Positions 46,403-54,631 of a DNA stretch of 64,000 nucleotides are shown in pieces. The stretch lies in the NCBI RefSeq assembly GCF_001612905.1, contig NZ_BDBI01000028.1, positions 62,001 to 126,000 on the forward strand, given 5' to 3'. Both the position numbers and the translations under genes were made by a program. The stretch's first letter is position 1. Each line of letters starts with the position of its first letter. Source of the stretch: Nocardia ignorata NBRC 108230. Its GTDB lineage: Bacteria; Actinomycetota; Actinomycetes; Mycobacteriales; Mycobacteriaceae. The notes under the pieces are model-generated. The model was given only the letters and a program-made list of their open reading frames with translations. It was not told the origin of the DNA and did not search any database.

Positions 46403-48151
46403 TCAGTCGGCCAAGACGTAAGTGCCGGGCGCGACGCCGAGCGGCCGGAACTCGGCGCTGCCGAGCATGGCCGAGGCAGGTTTGTCCGGCCCGGAACGGT
46501 CGCCGAGCCACGCGGCGTAGTCGGGCCACCACGACCCCTGCACGGTCGCCGCCGCGCCGCGCCAGTCCGCGGGATCGAGCGAGGTGTCCTCGGACACCTG
46601 GTAATTGGACTTGCGGTTGCCGGGCGGGTTGACCAGCGCGGCGATGTGACCGTTGGTCGACAGGACGAAACGCACCTTGCCGCCGAGCAGTTGGGCACTG
46701 CGGTAGCAATTGGCCCAGGGGCAGATGTGGTCCGCCGAGCCGGCCACGACATAGGAGTCGACGGTGATCTCGTTCAGTTCGATGGGGGTGCCGAGCACCG
46801 TGACCGCGCCCGCGGTGGCCAGCTTGTTGTGCAGTGCGGCTTCGATGAAGTCACGATGCAGCGCGGCGGGCATCCGGGTGGTGTCGGCGTTCCAGAACAG
46901 GATGTCGAACTTGGGCGGGGTCTTCCCTTGCAGATAGTTGTTGACCCAGTAGTTCCAGACCAGATCGGACGGTCGCAACCAGGCGAAGACTTCCGCGAGA
47001 GCGCGGCCGTCCAGGTATCCCTTGTGCTGCGACCGGGCGATCGCGGCACGAGCGACACCTTCGTCGATGAGTGAGCCCGCCATGCCTCCCCGGTGCTGGT
47101 CGATCATGGTGACCAGCAGGTTGAGGCTGGCGAGTTTGCCGAGACCGCCGGTCCGGGCGCGGTGCGCGGCCGCCATGCAGGCGATCAGGCCACCCGAGCA
47201 GGCCGCCATCGTGTGCACGGATCCGGCACCCGCGATCCGGTCGACCACACCGAACGCCTCGATCACGGCTTCGGCATAGGCGTCGATACCCCAATCACGA
47301 TGGCGTTCATCGGGATTGCGCCACGAGATCATGAACACCTGCTGGCCTTGTCCGACGAGGTACTCGACCAGGCTGCGGCCGGGCGCCAGATCGAGGACGT
47401 AGTACTTGTTGATGGTCGGCGGAACGATCAGCAGCGGCACCGCACGCACGGTCTCGGTCTGCGGCAGATACTGGATCAGCTCGAACATCTCTGTCCGGTA
47501 CACGACCGCGCCGGGGGTGATACCGAGATCGACACCCACCCGGAACGCGTCCGGCTCGACCATCGCGGGGATCCGGGGCGAGCCGGCGAAGTCCCGCAGC
47601 AGATTGCGCGGCCCCGAGACCGCGTTGGCGCCTTTGGTGGCGAAGAACGTCTTCCACGCGACGGGGCTGATCAGTGGATTGTTGCTCGGCGCGGCGGCTT
47701 CGAGGATGTTCGAGAGGACGAACTTCATCCGCTGGGCATCGCGCCACTCCAGCGGCGCGTCCTCGAGGAGCCCCTCGGCCAGTTCGTCCGCGGCCAGATA
47801 GGCCTGCACGACGCGCTTCAGTAGCGGGTTCTGCGACCACTCCGGGTCACTGAATCGCCGGTCTTTCGGCTGCGGTGCGAGCTGCGATGTGCCCATGACG
47901 ATCCGGCCGAGTTCGTCGACGAGTGCCCCGACCCTGCGCTTGACCCGGTCGGGGCGTTTGGCCAGCGCATCGAGGAACCGAACCCCCGAGTCGCCGGGCA
48001 GCCACCGGTTCACGGGCCGCAATGCGGCCTCGCTCAGCAGCTGATCGAGAGGCGCGACGAACTCCGGGGTCTCACTCGTCGTCCGGCGCTCAGGCGAATC
48101 GACGGCCGCGTGTTCGGCGTTTTCCTTGGGTTTCGTACCGGAATTGATGAT
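46403..48151 (-). CDS. phaC: Poly(3-hydroxyalkanoate) synthase
   Basis: About 582 residues of family sequence. PHA synthase polymerises hydroxyacyl-CoA on granule surfaces. IVPPTINKYYVLDLAPGRSL, QVFMISWRNPDERHRDWGID, the lipase-like box MAACSGGLIA with the catalytic Cys, WNYWVNNYLQGKTPPKFDIL, GSADHICPWANCY (Asp) and STNGHIAALVNPPG (His) are diagnostic. The unusual point is the start: GGAG is followed 5 nt later by ATC ATC AAT TCC (48151 down), where relatives have a Met-Asn-Ser-like start; no ATG, GTG or TTG lies in frame nearby. It is divergent from the PucR regulator and convergent with the DUF1345 gene. Confidence 0.88.
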   Translation of the reverse strand: MINSGTKPKENAEHAAVDSPERRTTSETPEFVAPLDQLLSEAALRPVNRWLPGDSGVRFLDALAKRPDRVKRRVGALVDELGRIVMGTSQLAPQPKDRRFSDPEWSQNPLLKRVVQAYLAADELAEGLLEDAPLEWRDAQRMKFVLSNILEAAAPSNNPLISPVAWKTFFATKGANAVSGPRNLLRDFAGSPRIPAMVEPDAFRVGVDLGITPGAVVYRTEMFELIQYLPQTETVRAVPLLIVPPTINKYYVLDLAPGRSLVEYLVGQGQQVFMISWRNPDERHRDWGIDAYAEAVIEAFGVVDRIAGAGSVHTMAACSGGLIACMAAAHRARTGGLGKLASLNLLVTMIDQHRGGMAGSLIDEGVARAAIARSQHKGYLDGRALAEVFAWLRPSDLVWNYWVNNYLQGKTPPKFDILFWNADTTRMPAALHRDFIEAALHNKLATAGAVTVLGTPIELNEITVDSYVVAGSADHICPWANCYRSAQLLGGKVRFVLSTNGHIAALVNPPGNRKSNYQVSEDTSLDPADWRGAAATVQGSWWPDYAAWLGDRSGPDKPASAMLGSAEFRPLGVAPGTYVLAD

Positions 48152-48466
48152 GGCGTCTCCACTCCTGTCGGCCGCGCGGGCACAGTCCGCGCAGCGGGTG
48201 TCTGGTCGCTCCCGCGTCGATCTGCTTGCCAGATCTGGTGCGGTGGTCGACGACCGAGAGGAGGGTCTTGTCGCTATCCGGTGGCGAACGCACGATGACC
48301 CGCATCTCAGTGCGGCCACCGTGCCGAACGCGTGCTCACAGATTCGCGCATCGGGCCGGTCCAGCCAATGTCGGCGCCGACACCAGATCCGGCGCGACTG
48401 TGTCGGCACGCACACTCTGCTCTGCCGGATACGATGTGCCGCGCGGCCCGTGGATAACCTGTCGAG
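48152..48466. other. phaC/pucR divergent intergenic region
   Basis: About 315 bp without a supportable gene. It holds the perfect palindrome CCAGATCTGG (48229-48238) and a related ACCAGATCCGG about 140 bp further on. The likely promoters of phaC (toward the left) and of the PucR/CdaR gene (toward the right) must be here. Short frames in it are shadows. Confidence 0.4.
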
Positions 48467-49678
48467 GTGCCTACTTCGAGTCTCGCTCAGCCGGTGGCCG
48501 AACTCGCCGCCGACCTGCTCGAGCAGATCGATACGCTGGCCGACCAGCTGCTCGTCCGGATTCTCGAGCAGATCGAGATCTATCGCACGGCGGGCATCGT
48601 CGACCGGGACGAATTGCGAGCCTCGCTGATAGCCAATATGAATCAGATCCTCGAACGGTTGAGTGGTGAACGCGGGGTCGACCTCTCGGCTCCGCGCGAC
48701 ATCGGTCGCGCCCGGGCCGCACAGGACATGCCGCTGCCGGAGGTGTTGCGCGCCTATCGCCTCGGCTTCGCGTTCGTGTGGGAGCGATTGCTGGCCGCCG
48801 CCCGCGTCTCGGGGCGCAAGTCGGTGGACGCGCTGCTCGATACCGCCACGGCGATCTGGGAGCTGGCCGACGACTTCTCCCTCGCGCTGACCGAGTCGTA
48901 CCGGCAGGCGATGAGCGAACGCATGATCGAGGCGGACCGCAGGCGATCCGGCATCATCTCGGCGATCCTCGACGGGCCGGCTTCCGGTTCGCTCAGCGCC
49001 TGGGAGGTCGCGAAACTTCTCGACTTGCCTTACGAGGGAACCTTTCTCGTGGTCGTCGCGGAGGTGACCGGCGCGCATTCCGCGGCCCTGCCGCAGCTCG
49101 AGGACCGCCTCCGGCGGCTCGATGTGGGGTCGGCGTGGCGATCCCAGCCGCAACACGAGATCGGCGTGCTCTCACTGGGCAACAGCCGTGACCCGCAGGT
49201 GGTGCTCGCCGAGGTCGCGCAGGTGGCCCTCGGACGTGTCGGAGTGAGTCCGGTGTTCCACCGCCTCGACGGGGCCGCCCGGGCATTGCGGCTGGCCCAG
49301 GTCGCCCTCGAAACGCTGTCGCCCGGCACCAAGGGCATCCGCGGGCTCGACGACGAGCCGCATATCGATCTCCTCGTGCGCGACCGGGAGACGACTCGCC
49401 GATTCGTAGTGCGCGTGCTGCACGGTGTGCTCGCCCTGCCCGACTACGACCGGACGACGCTGCTGGCCACCGCGACCGCGTGGATCGACGCGCGTGGCTC
49501 GGCGGCCAATGCGGGCCGGGAACTCTACTGCCATCCCAACACGGTTCGGCAACGCATCCGCCGCCTCGAGGAACGCCTCGGCGGCTCGCTCGACGACCCG
49601 CGGGTGCTGAGCGATCTCACCATCGCGCTGCAGGCGATCCGCACGTTCCCGGAGCTCGGCAACCGACTCGACTCCTGA
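48467..49678 (+). CDS. PucR/CdaR-type regulator of the PHA locus
   Basis: 403 residues from GTG 48467. A helical N-terminal domain (DLLEQIDTLADQLLVRILEQ) as in RsbRD-like/PucR proteins, a middle CdaR-like domain, and the C-terminal PucR helix-turn-helix (LLATATAWIDARGSAANAGR, then YCHPNTVRQRIRRLEERLGG). Divergent from phaC and 22 bp before the phaZ-like gene, so it probably controls PHA synthesis and breakdown. Confidence 0.9.
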   Translation: MPTSSLAQPVAELAADLLEQIDTLADQLLVRILEQIEIYRTAGIVDRDELRASLIANMNQILERLSGERGVDLSAPRDIGRARAAQDMPLPEVLRAYRLGFAFVWERLLAAARVSGRKSVDALLDTATAIWELADDFSLALTESYRQAMSERMIEADRRRSGIISAILDGPASGSLSAWEVAKLLDLPYEGTFLVVVAEVTGAHSAALPQLEDRLRRLDVGSAWRSQPQHEIGVLSLGNSRDPQVVLAEVAQVALGRVGVSPVFHRLDGAARALRLAQVALETLSPGTKGIRGLDDEPHIDLLVRDRETTRRFVVRVLHGVLALPDYDRTTLLATATAWIDARGSAANAGRELYCHPNTVRQRIRRLEERLGGSLDDPRVLSDLTIALQAIRTFPELGNRLDS

Positions 49679-49700
49679 GTCCCAACCTGAAGGAGGTCGC

Positions 49701-50513
49701 GTGGCCGAGGTCGAGACCGTTCGGGAATTGCGGATCAACGGGCGACGATGGCGTGTCGCGGTGCGTGCGGGGCAGGGGCGCCCACTGCTCATGTGCAACG
49801 GCATCGGGGCGAGGCTCGAGCTGCTCGAGCCCTTCCTCGATCGGCTCGACCCGGCGATCCCGGTGATCCGTTTCGATGTGCCCGGAATCGGCGGTTCCGA
49901 AATGCCGCGCCTGCCTTACAATTTCGCGACTCTGGCCTGCGCGCTCGGCGATGTCCTCGACGAACTCGGCTACCCGGAGACCGACGTGCTCGGCATCTCG
50001 TGGGGTGGTGGTCTCGCGCAGCAATTCGCCTTCCAGAACCCCCGGCGATGCCGGCGCCTGGTGCTCGTCGCCACGGCGACCGGCATGCTGATGGTTCCGG
50101 CGCATCCTCGGGTGCTGAGCAAGATGATCACCCCGCGCCGGTACCGCGATCGCGCCTACGCGGCCGCGATCGCCGCGACGATCTACGGGGGCCGCCTGCG
50201 TGCGGAACCCGCGCTCGCCCAGGAGATCCTGCATCACCATGCGGGTCGCGCTCCCGGTCCGGGTTACGCGCTGCAGCTGCTCGCGGGCGCAGGCTGGACC
50301 AGCCTGCCGTTCCTGCCGCTGATCCGCCAGCCCACGCTGATCCTCGCCGGCGACGACGACCCCATCGTGCCGGTGATCAACGCGAAAACCATGCACCGAC
50401 TGATGCCCGACTCCGCCCTGCACATCTACCCCGACGGCCATCTCGGGCTCGTCACCCGCGCCGACGACCTCGGACCGCGCGTCGCCGAGTTCCTCCGCCC
50501 CGAACCCGAGTAG
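49701..50513 (+). CDS. phaZ: Intracellular PHA depolymerase-like alpha/beta hydrolase
   Basis: 270 residues, alpha/beta-hydrolase fold. Nucleophile elbow GISWGGGLAQQF (Ser at about 97), RFDVPGIGGSEMPRLPYNFA, Asp in LAGDDDPIVPVINA and His in YPDGHLGLV form a triad. This matches PhaZ-type medium-chain depolymerases of pha operons. AAGGAGG lies 9 nt before GTG 49701. Location beside phaC and the PucR regulator supports the assignment. It is followed by the CACAAC-type operator. Confidence 0.85.
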   Translation: MAEVETVRELRINGRRWRVAVRAGQGRPLLMCNGIGARLELLEPFLDRLDPAIPVIRFDVPGIGGSEMPRLPYNFATLACALGDVLDELGYPETDVLGISWGGGLAQQFAFQNPRRCRRLVLVATATGMLMVPAHPRVLSKMITPRRYRDRAYAAAIAATIYGGRLRAEPALAQEILHHHAGRAPGPGYALQLLAGAGWTSLPFLPLIRQPTLILAGDDDPIVPVINAKTMHRLMPDSALHIYPDGHLGLVTRADDLGPRVAEFLRPEPE

Positions 50514-50530
50514 ATACGACCCGGATAATT

Positions 50531-50552
50531 TTCACAACAACTGTTGTGTGAA
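50531..50552. promoter_or_regulatory. CACAAC-N4-GTTGTG operator before the porin genes (site A)
   Basis: CACAAC-AACT-GTTGTG at 50533-50548, flanked by TT and TGAA so that the symmetry extends outward. It is about 125 bp upstream of the first MspA gene and 18 bp after phaZ. The same core stands at 59251-59266 and 61650-61665. A second small palindrome TCACT-AC-AGTGA follows at 50563-50574. Confidence 0.65.
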
Positions 50553-50674
50553 CGCATAGTTCTCACTACAGTGATGCACGCCACCTCGACACGGAAAGCG
50601 GTCGACGGTATTTCCGGCAGCCCCATTTCTGAAATGGCTGGCGGTCCAGTACGTGCAAAGGAGATTTGATCATC

Positions 50675-51352
50675 ATGATTTCTCGTTGGACTCGGGTCCG
50701 AACCGGTCGCTGTGCCGCAGTCGCCGGACTGTCCGGAATCGGCGTGGTAGCTATCGGTGTGCTGATGCCGACCGCGGCGACCGCGGATACGTTCGTGCCG
50801 CTGCCGGACGGGTCGAAGGCGGGCCCGGGAGTGACGCTGACCCGCACCGGCGAACACGCGATCGTCTCGCCTTCCATGGCGGCCAATGGCGCTGGACGGG
50901 TGGTCTGGGTCTCGGGTAACGCGATCGCCGATGTCACCGCGACACCGGAGGGTGAAGTAGGCCCGACGAATGGTCCCGCCGGTATTCCGGGTAGCAACAA
51001 TTCCTCCACGCACGGCGCATCGCAGCTGAACACGGGGTATCTGGTCGGTTGCCAGGTGAGCATCGCCGACGACGCGATCGGTGCCGGGGTGTCCGGTGGC
51101 ATCTCCACCGGTGGCGTGAGCGCGGGCGGCTCGATCGGGGTGAATCTCGGTCCGGGCGAGGTGAAATTCGTCCAGATCGATTACAAGGACATTCCGCGGT
51201 CGGGCCGATACTCGGTGGAATATCAGGACGCCGAGATCGAGATACAAGGCTGTGCGGGGTACGCCCAGGCCCGCGCCTACACGGTGGTCGAGATCATCGG
51301 TGACCACTATTCGAAGACAACTCTTTACGGTGCGCCGTTCAGCATCGGCTGA
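50675..51352 (+). CDS. MspA-family outer-membrane porin
   Basis: 225 residues from ATG 50675, with AAAGGAG 11 nt upstream; a TTG at 50666 is closer but too close to it. Signal peptide VAGLSGIGVVAIGVLMPTAA, cleaved near TADT. The mature start DTFVPLPDGSK, LNTGYLVGCQVSI and the C-terminus GCAGYAQARAYTVVEI with final PFSIG are hallmark MspA patterns. MspA octamers form water-filled channels in the mycolate outer membrane. It contains an extra loop rich in Gly/Pro (VGPTNGPAGIPGSN). A second porin follows 71 bp downstream. Confidence 0.95.
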   Translation: MISRWTRVRTGRCAAVAGLSGIGVVAIGVLMPTAATADTFVPLPDGSKAGPGVTLTRTGEHAIVSPSMAANGAGRVVWVSGNAIADVTATPEGEVGPTNGPAGIPGSNNSSTHGASQLNTGYLVGCQVSIADDAIGAGVSGGISTGGVSAGGSIGVNLGPGEVKFVQIDYKDIPRSGRYSVEYQDAEIEIQGCAGYAQARAYTVVEIIGDHYSKTTLYGAPFSIG

Positions 51353-51423
51353 GTCTCGTTTCTCGAATCCGACTACCTGTCTCTCTTTCGCGTCCGCGAA
51401 ACCGAATCCGAAGGTGTTCCCCC

Positions 51424-52089
51424 ATGTTCAACCGAAAGAATCTCGCGCGCACCAGCGTCGGTGCTGTCGCCGCCCTGGCGCTCGGCCTGCTCGCCACTAC
51501 CCACGCCGGTGCCGACACATTCGTGCCGCTCCCGGGCGGTGAGATGGTCAAGACCCTCTCCGACGGCACCGTGGTCACGGTCCGGCTCGTCGGCGAATCC
51601 GCCAACATCAATCCGTCGCTCGGGTCGACCCCGGCGCACCGTAACGCCTGGGTTTCGGGCACTGCCCAGGTGAAACTCGCGGGTGCGGGTGCGGGTGCCT
51701 ACGGGCTCATCATTCCCGGTTACACCGTTGGCTGCCAGGTCGATATCGCTGGTGGTGGTGCCGGCGGCGGCGTCGAAGGCGCCTCGGACTGGGAGGGCAA
51801 CGCCAGTCTCGGTGCCAGTACCAGCGGCGAGTTGTCGCTCGGGCCGGGGCAGGCGAAGTCCTTCTACATCCTCGACCGCGAAAAGGCCGACGACTTCGGC
51901 AACGAGTCGCACAAGGTCTACAACGAATTCGCCGGGGGCGCAGGCTCGGTCACTTGGGCCGATCAGACCATCGGCCTGACCGGCTGTGGCGGCTACGCCC
52001 AGGCCAGAGCCTTCGTCAGCGTCGAGATCGTCACCGACAGCGTCACCAGTTGGGTAACGCTGTGGGGGCAGCCCTTCAGTCTCGGCTGA
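51424..52089 (+). CDS. MspA-family outer-membrane porin (second copy)
   Basis: 221 residues from ATG 51424. Signal peptide VGAVAALALGLLATTHAGAD; mature protein starts DTFVPLPGGEM. YTVGCQVDIAGGGAGGGVEG, LSLGPGQAKSFYIL and GCGGYAQARAFVSVEIV with terminal PFSLG define the family. It shares the frame and end with the first porin but diverges in the loops, so this is an older tandem duplication and the two may form different channels. The gap of 71 bp has no terminator, so both may be one transcript. Confidence 0.95.
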   Translation: MFNRKNLARTSVGAVAALALGLLATTHAGADTFVPLPGGEMVKTLSDGTVVTVRLVGESANINPSLGSTPAHRNAWVSGTAQVKLAGAGAGAYGLIIPGYTVGCQVDIAGGGAGGGVEGASDWEGNASLGASTSGELSLGPGQAKSFYILDREKADDFGNESHKVYNEFAGGAGSVTWADQTIGLTGCGGYAQARAFVSVEIVTDSVTSWVTLWGQPFSLG

Positions 52090-52138
52090 CGCGGCCCCCG
52101 GCTTGACGGCTGTCGAATCGCTGTAGCACCATGAGGTG

Positions 52139-52153
52139 AACAAGCGCTTAGTT
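52139..52153. promoter_or_regulatory. Possible TetR/KstR2-like site before acyl-CoA dehydrogenase operon
   Basis: AACAAGCGCTTAGTT contains the exact 8-mer palindrome AAGCGCTT and fits the AnCAAGnnCTTGnT form at all but one conserved base. That consensus is recalled for KstR2-like regulators; the match is suggestive only. It is just upstream of the AGGAGG of the acyl-CoA dehydrogenase. Confidence 0.35.
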
Positions 52154-52168
52154 ACTAGGAGGCTCGAC

Positions 52169-53347
52169 GTGACCACTGTGTCTGCGCGCAGTACGCCGCT
52201 CGGGCTGTTCGGCATCGACGAGATGCTCGACGATGACGAGCGCGACATCCAGACGACCGTGCGCGAGTTCGCTCGCGAACACCTCCGGCCGACAATCGCC
52301 CACAGCTTCGAATCGGCCACTCTGCCCCGCGAGATCGCCCGTGAATTCGGCAGATTGGGTCTGCTCGGCATGCACCTCGACGGTTACGGGTGTGCGGGAA
52401 CCAATGCGGTGAGCTACGGTCTCGCCTGCCTCGAACTCGAAGCGGCCGACAGTGGATTCCGCAGCTTTGTCTCCGTACAGGGCTCACTGTCGATGTTCTC
52501 GATCCATCGCTACGGCTCCGAAGAACAGAAGAACGAATGGTTGCCCCGCTTGGCCGCCGGCGAGGCGATCGGTTGCTTCGGGCTCACCGAACCCGATTTC
52601 GGCTCCAACCCGGCGGGCATGCGGACCCGGGCGCGGCGCGACGGCACGGATTGGATTCTCACCGGAACCAAGATGTGGATCACCAATGGCGGCTCGGCCG
52701 ATATCGCCACGGTGTGGGCGCAGACCGACGACGGCGTGCGCGGCTTCCTCGTACCCCGCGGCACACCCGGTTTCGAGACCCGCGACATCGCGAACAAGCT
52801 CTCCTTGCGTGCTTCGATCACCTCGGAACTGATCCTCGACGAGGTCCGCCTGCCCGCGTCGGCCCAGCTGCCGCAAGCGAATTCGCTGGGCGCACCGTTG
52901 TCGTGCCTGAACGAAGCCCGTTTCGGCATCGTGTTCGGTGCGCTCGGCGCCGCCCGCGACAGCCTGGAGACCGCCCTCGAATACGCGCGAACACGTGAGG
53001 TGTTCGATCGCTCGCTGGCGAGCTTCCAGCTGACTCAGGCAAAGCTGGCCGACATGACACTCGAACTCGGCAAGGGAATGCTGCTCGCCCTGCGCCTGGG
53101 CAGGCTCAAGGACGCCGGGCAGTTGCGGCCCGAACAGATCAGCCTCGGCAAACTCAACAATGTCCGCGAGGCCATCGGGATAGCCAGGGAATGCCGGACG
53201 ATCCTCGGGGCCAGCGGAATAACCCTCGAGTACTCGCCCCTTCGGCACGCGAACAATCTGGAATCGGTGTTGACCTACGAGGGCACAAGCGAGATGCACC
53301 AGCTTTCCATCGGCAAGGCGCTCACCGGTATCGATGCCTTCCGCTGA
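52169..53347 (+). CDS. Acyl-CoA dehydrogenase (glutaryl-CoA dehydrogenase-like)
   Basis: 392 residues. GTG 52169 is chosen because AGGAGG ends 6 nt upstream; an earlier GTG at 52136 lies within a possible operator. FRSFVSVQGSLSMFSIHRYG, GCFGLTEPDFGSNPAGMRTR (FAD/substrate region), TGTKMWITNGGSADIATVWA and the C-terminal TYEGTSEMHQLSIGKALTG are typical; the Glu of YEGT is the expected catalytic base. The pattern, especially SVQGSL and DFGSNP, is that of glutaryl-CoA dehydrogenase relatives. It heads an operon with two more acyl-CoA dehydrogenases. Confidence 0.9.
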   Translation: MTTVSARSTPLGLFGIDEMLDDDERDIQTTVREFAREHLRPTIAHSFESATLPREIAREFGRLGLLGMHLDGYGCAGTNAVSYGLACLELEAADSGFRSFVSVQGSLSMFSIHRYGSEEQKNEWLPRLAAGEAIGCFGLTEPDFGSNPAGMRTRARRDGTDWILTGTKMWITNGGSADIATVWAQTDDGVRGFLVPRGTPGFETRDIANKLSLRASITSELILDEVRLPASAQLPQANSLGAPLSCLNEARFGIVFGALGAARDSLETALEYARTREVFDRSLASFQLTQAKLADMTLELGKGMLLALRLGRLKDAGQLRPEQISLGKLNNVREAIGIARECRTILGASGITLEYSPLRHANNLESVLTYEGTSEMHQLSIGKALTGIDAFR

Positions 53348-53380
53348 ACGTTTCTCCCGCAAGAAATCTGGAGGTAAATC

Positions 53381-53440
53381 ATGACGCAGTTCACGATCGC
53401 TTCGCCGGGTGCCGGCGAGGGAAGCCGGTGCGCGCGATGA
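53381..53440 (+). CDS. 19-residue ORF coupled to the next fadE
   Basis: ATG 53381 has an ideal ribosome site (GGAGG at 53370-53374, spacing 6) and encodes MTQFTIASPGAGEGSRCAR. Its TGA overlaps the ATG of the following fadE as ATGA, whereas that fadE has only a poor site of its own. The small ORF may therefore be a leader that delivers ribosomes. Alternatively it is the remnant of a longer gene. Confidence 0.55.
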   Translation: MTQFTIASPGAGEGSRCAR

Positions 53441-54609
53441 AATTGGCTTTGACCGCCGACGAGACCGCCTTTCGCGACAAACTGCGGGAATTCTTCCGGA
53501 CGGAGATTCCCGCGGAGGTTCGCGAGAAGGTGCGGCAGGGGGAGGAGCTGACCAAAGCGGAGGTCGTGGCCTGCCAGCAGACGCTCAACGCGCACGGGCT
53601 GGCGGTGCCGAACTGGCCGGTGGAGTGGGGTGGTCAGCAGTGGTCGGCGACGCAACGCCACATCTGGCACGACGAGATGCAGCTGGCCTCGGTTCCCGAA
53701 CCGCTGACCTTCAACGTGAACATGGTCGGTCCGGTGATCGCCACCTTCGGTTCCCAGGAACTCAAGCAGCGCTTCCTGCCGTCGACGGCGAATCTCGACA
53801 TCTGGTGGTGCCAGGGCTTTTCCGAGCCCGAGGCCGGGTCCGACCTCGCCTCGCTGCGCACCACCGCGGTGCGTGACGGTGACAGCTATGTCGTCAACGG
53901 CCAGAAGACCTGGACGACGATGGGCCAGTGGGCGGACTGGATCTTCTGCCTGGTCCGCACCGACCCGAACGCGAAGAAGCAGGCGGGCATCTCGTTCCTG
54001 CTCATCGAGTTGACCTCGCCCGGCATCACGGTCCGGCCGATCGAGTTGATCGACGGCGGCTTCGAGGTCAACGAGGTGTTCTTCGACAATGTGCGGGTGC
54101 CCGCCGACCAGCTCGTCGGCGAGGAGAACCAGGGCTGGACCTACGCCAAGTTCCTGCTCGGCAACGAGCGCACCGGCATCACCGCGGTGGGGCGGACGAA
54201 GGTGGCCCTCGCGCTGGCCAAGGAACGTGCCGCGCAGACGAAGACGGCGGGCGGCACGCTGCTGGCGGATCCGTTGTTCGCCGCACGGCTGGCGGAGCTC
54301 GAAAACCAGCTGCTGGCATTGGAATTGACGCTCCTGCGGGTGGTGTCGGGTTCGGCCGACGGTAAGCCGAACCCGGCGTCGTCGGTGTTGAAGCTGCGCG
54401 GCACCGAGTTGCAGCAGGCGGCGACGGAGCTGCTGGTGGATATCGCCGGGCCGGACTCGCTCCCGTTCGACGCGGGCGCGCAGATCGCGAGTCCGCAATG
54501 GGCGCAGCGCAGCACCGCCACCTACCTCAACTACCGCAAGACGTCCATCTACGGAGGGTCCAACGAGGTGCAGCGCAGCATCATCGCCTCGACCATCCTT
54601 GGTCTCTGA
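53437..54609 (+). CDS. Acyl-CoA dehydrogenase, FadE type (first of a pair)
   Basis: 390 residues from ATG 53437. PNWPVEWGGQQWSATQRHIW, WWCQGFSEPEAGSDLASLRT, NGQKTWTTMGQWADWIFCLV and STATYLNYRKTSIYGGSNEV followed by QRSIIAS-type end are FadE features. It begins with the 19-residue ORF's stop and is followed 22 bp later by a second FadE. Paired genes of this sort in actinobacteria encode alpha2-beta2 enzymes acting on bulky acyl-CoA such as sterol side-chain intermediates. The substrate here is unknown. Confidence 0.92.
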   Translation: MKLALTADETAFRDKLREFFRTEIPAEVREKVRQGEELTKAEVVACQQTLNAHGLAVPNWPVEWGGQQWSATQRHIWHDEMQLASVPEPLTFNVNMVGPVIATFGSQELKQRFLPSTANLDIWWCQGFSEPEAGSDLASLRTTAVRDGDSYVVNGQKTWTTMGQWADWIFCLVRTDPNAKKQAGISFLLIELTSPGITVRPIELIDGGFEVNEVFFDNVRVPADQLVGEENQGWTYAKFLLGNERTGITAVGRTKVALALAKERAAQTKTAGGTLLADPLFAARLAELENQLLALELTLLRVVSGSADGKPNPASSVLKLRGTELQQAATELLVDIAGPDSLPFDAGAQIASPQWAQRSTATYLNYRKTSIYGGSNEVQRSIIASTILGL

Positions 54610-54631
54610 ACACAGATTGTGAGTCGATCCC

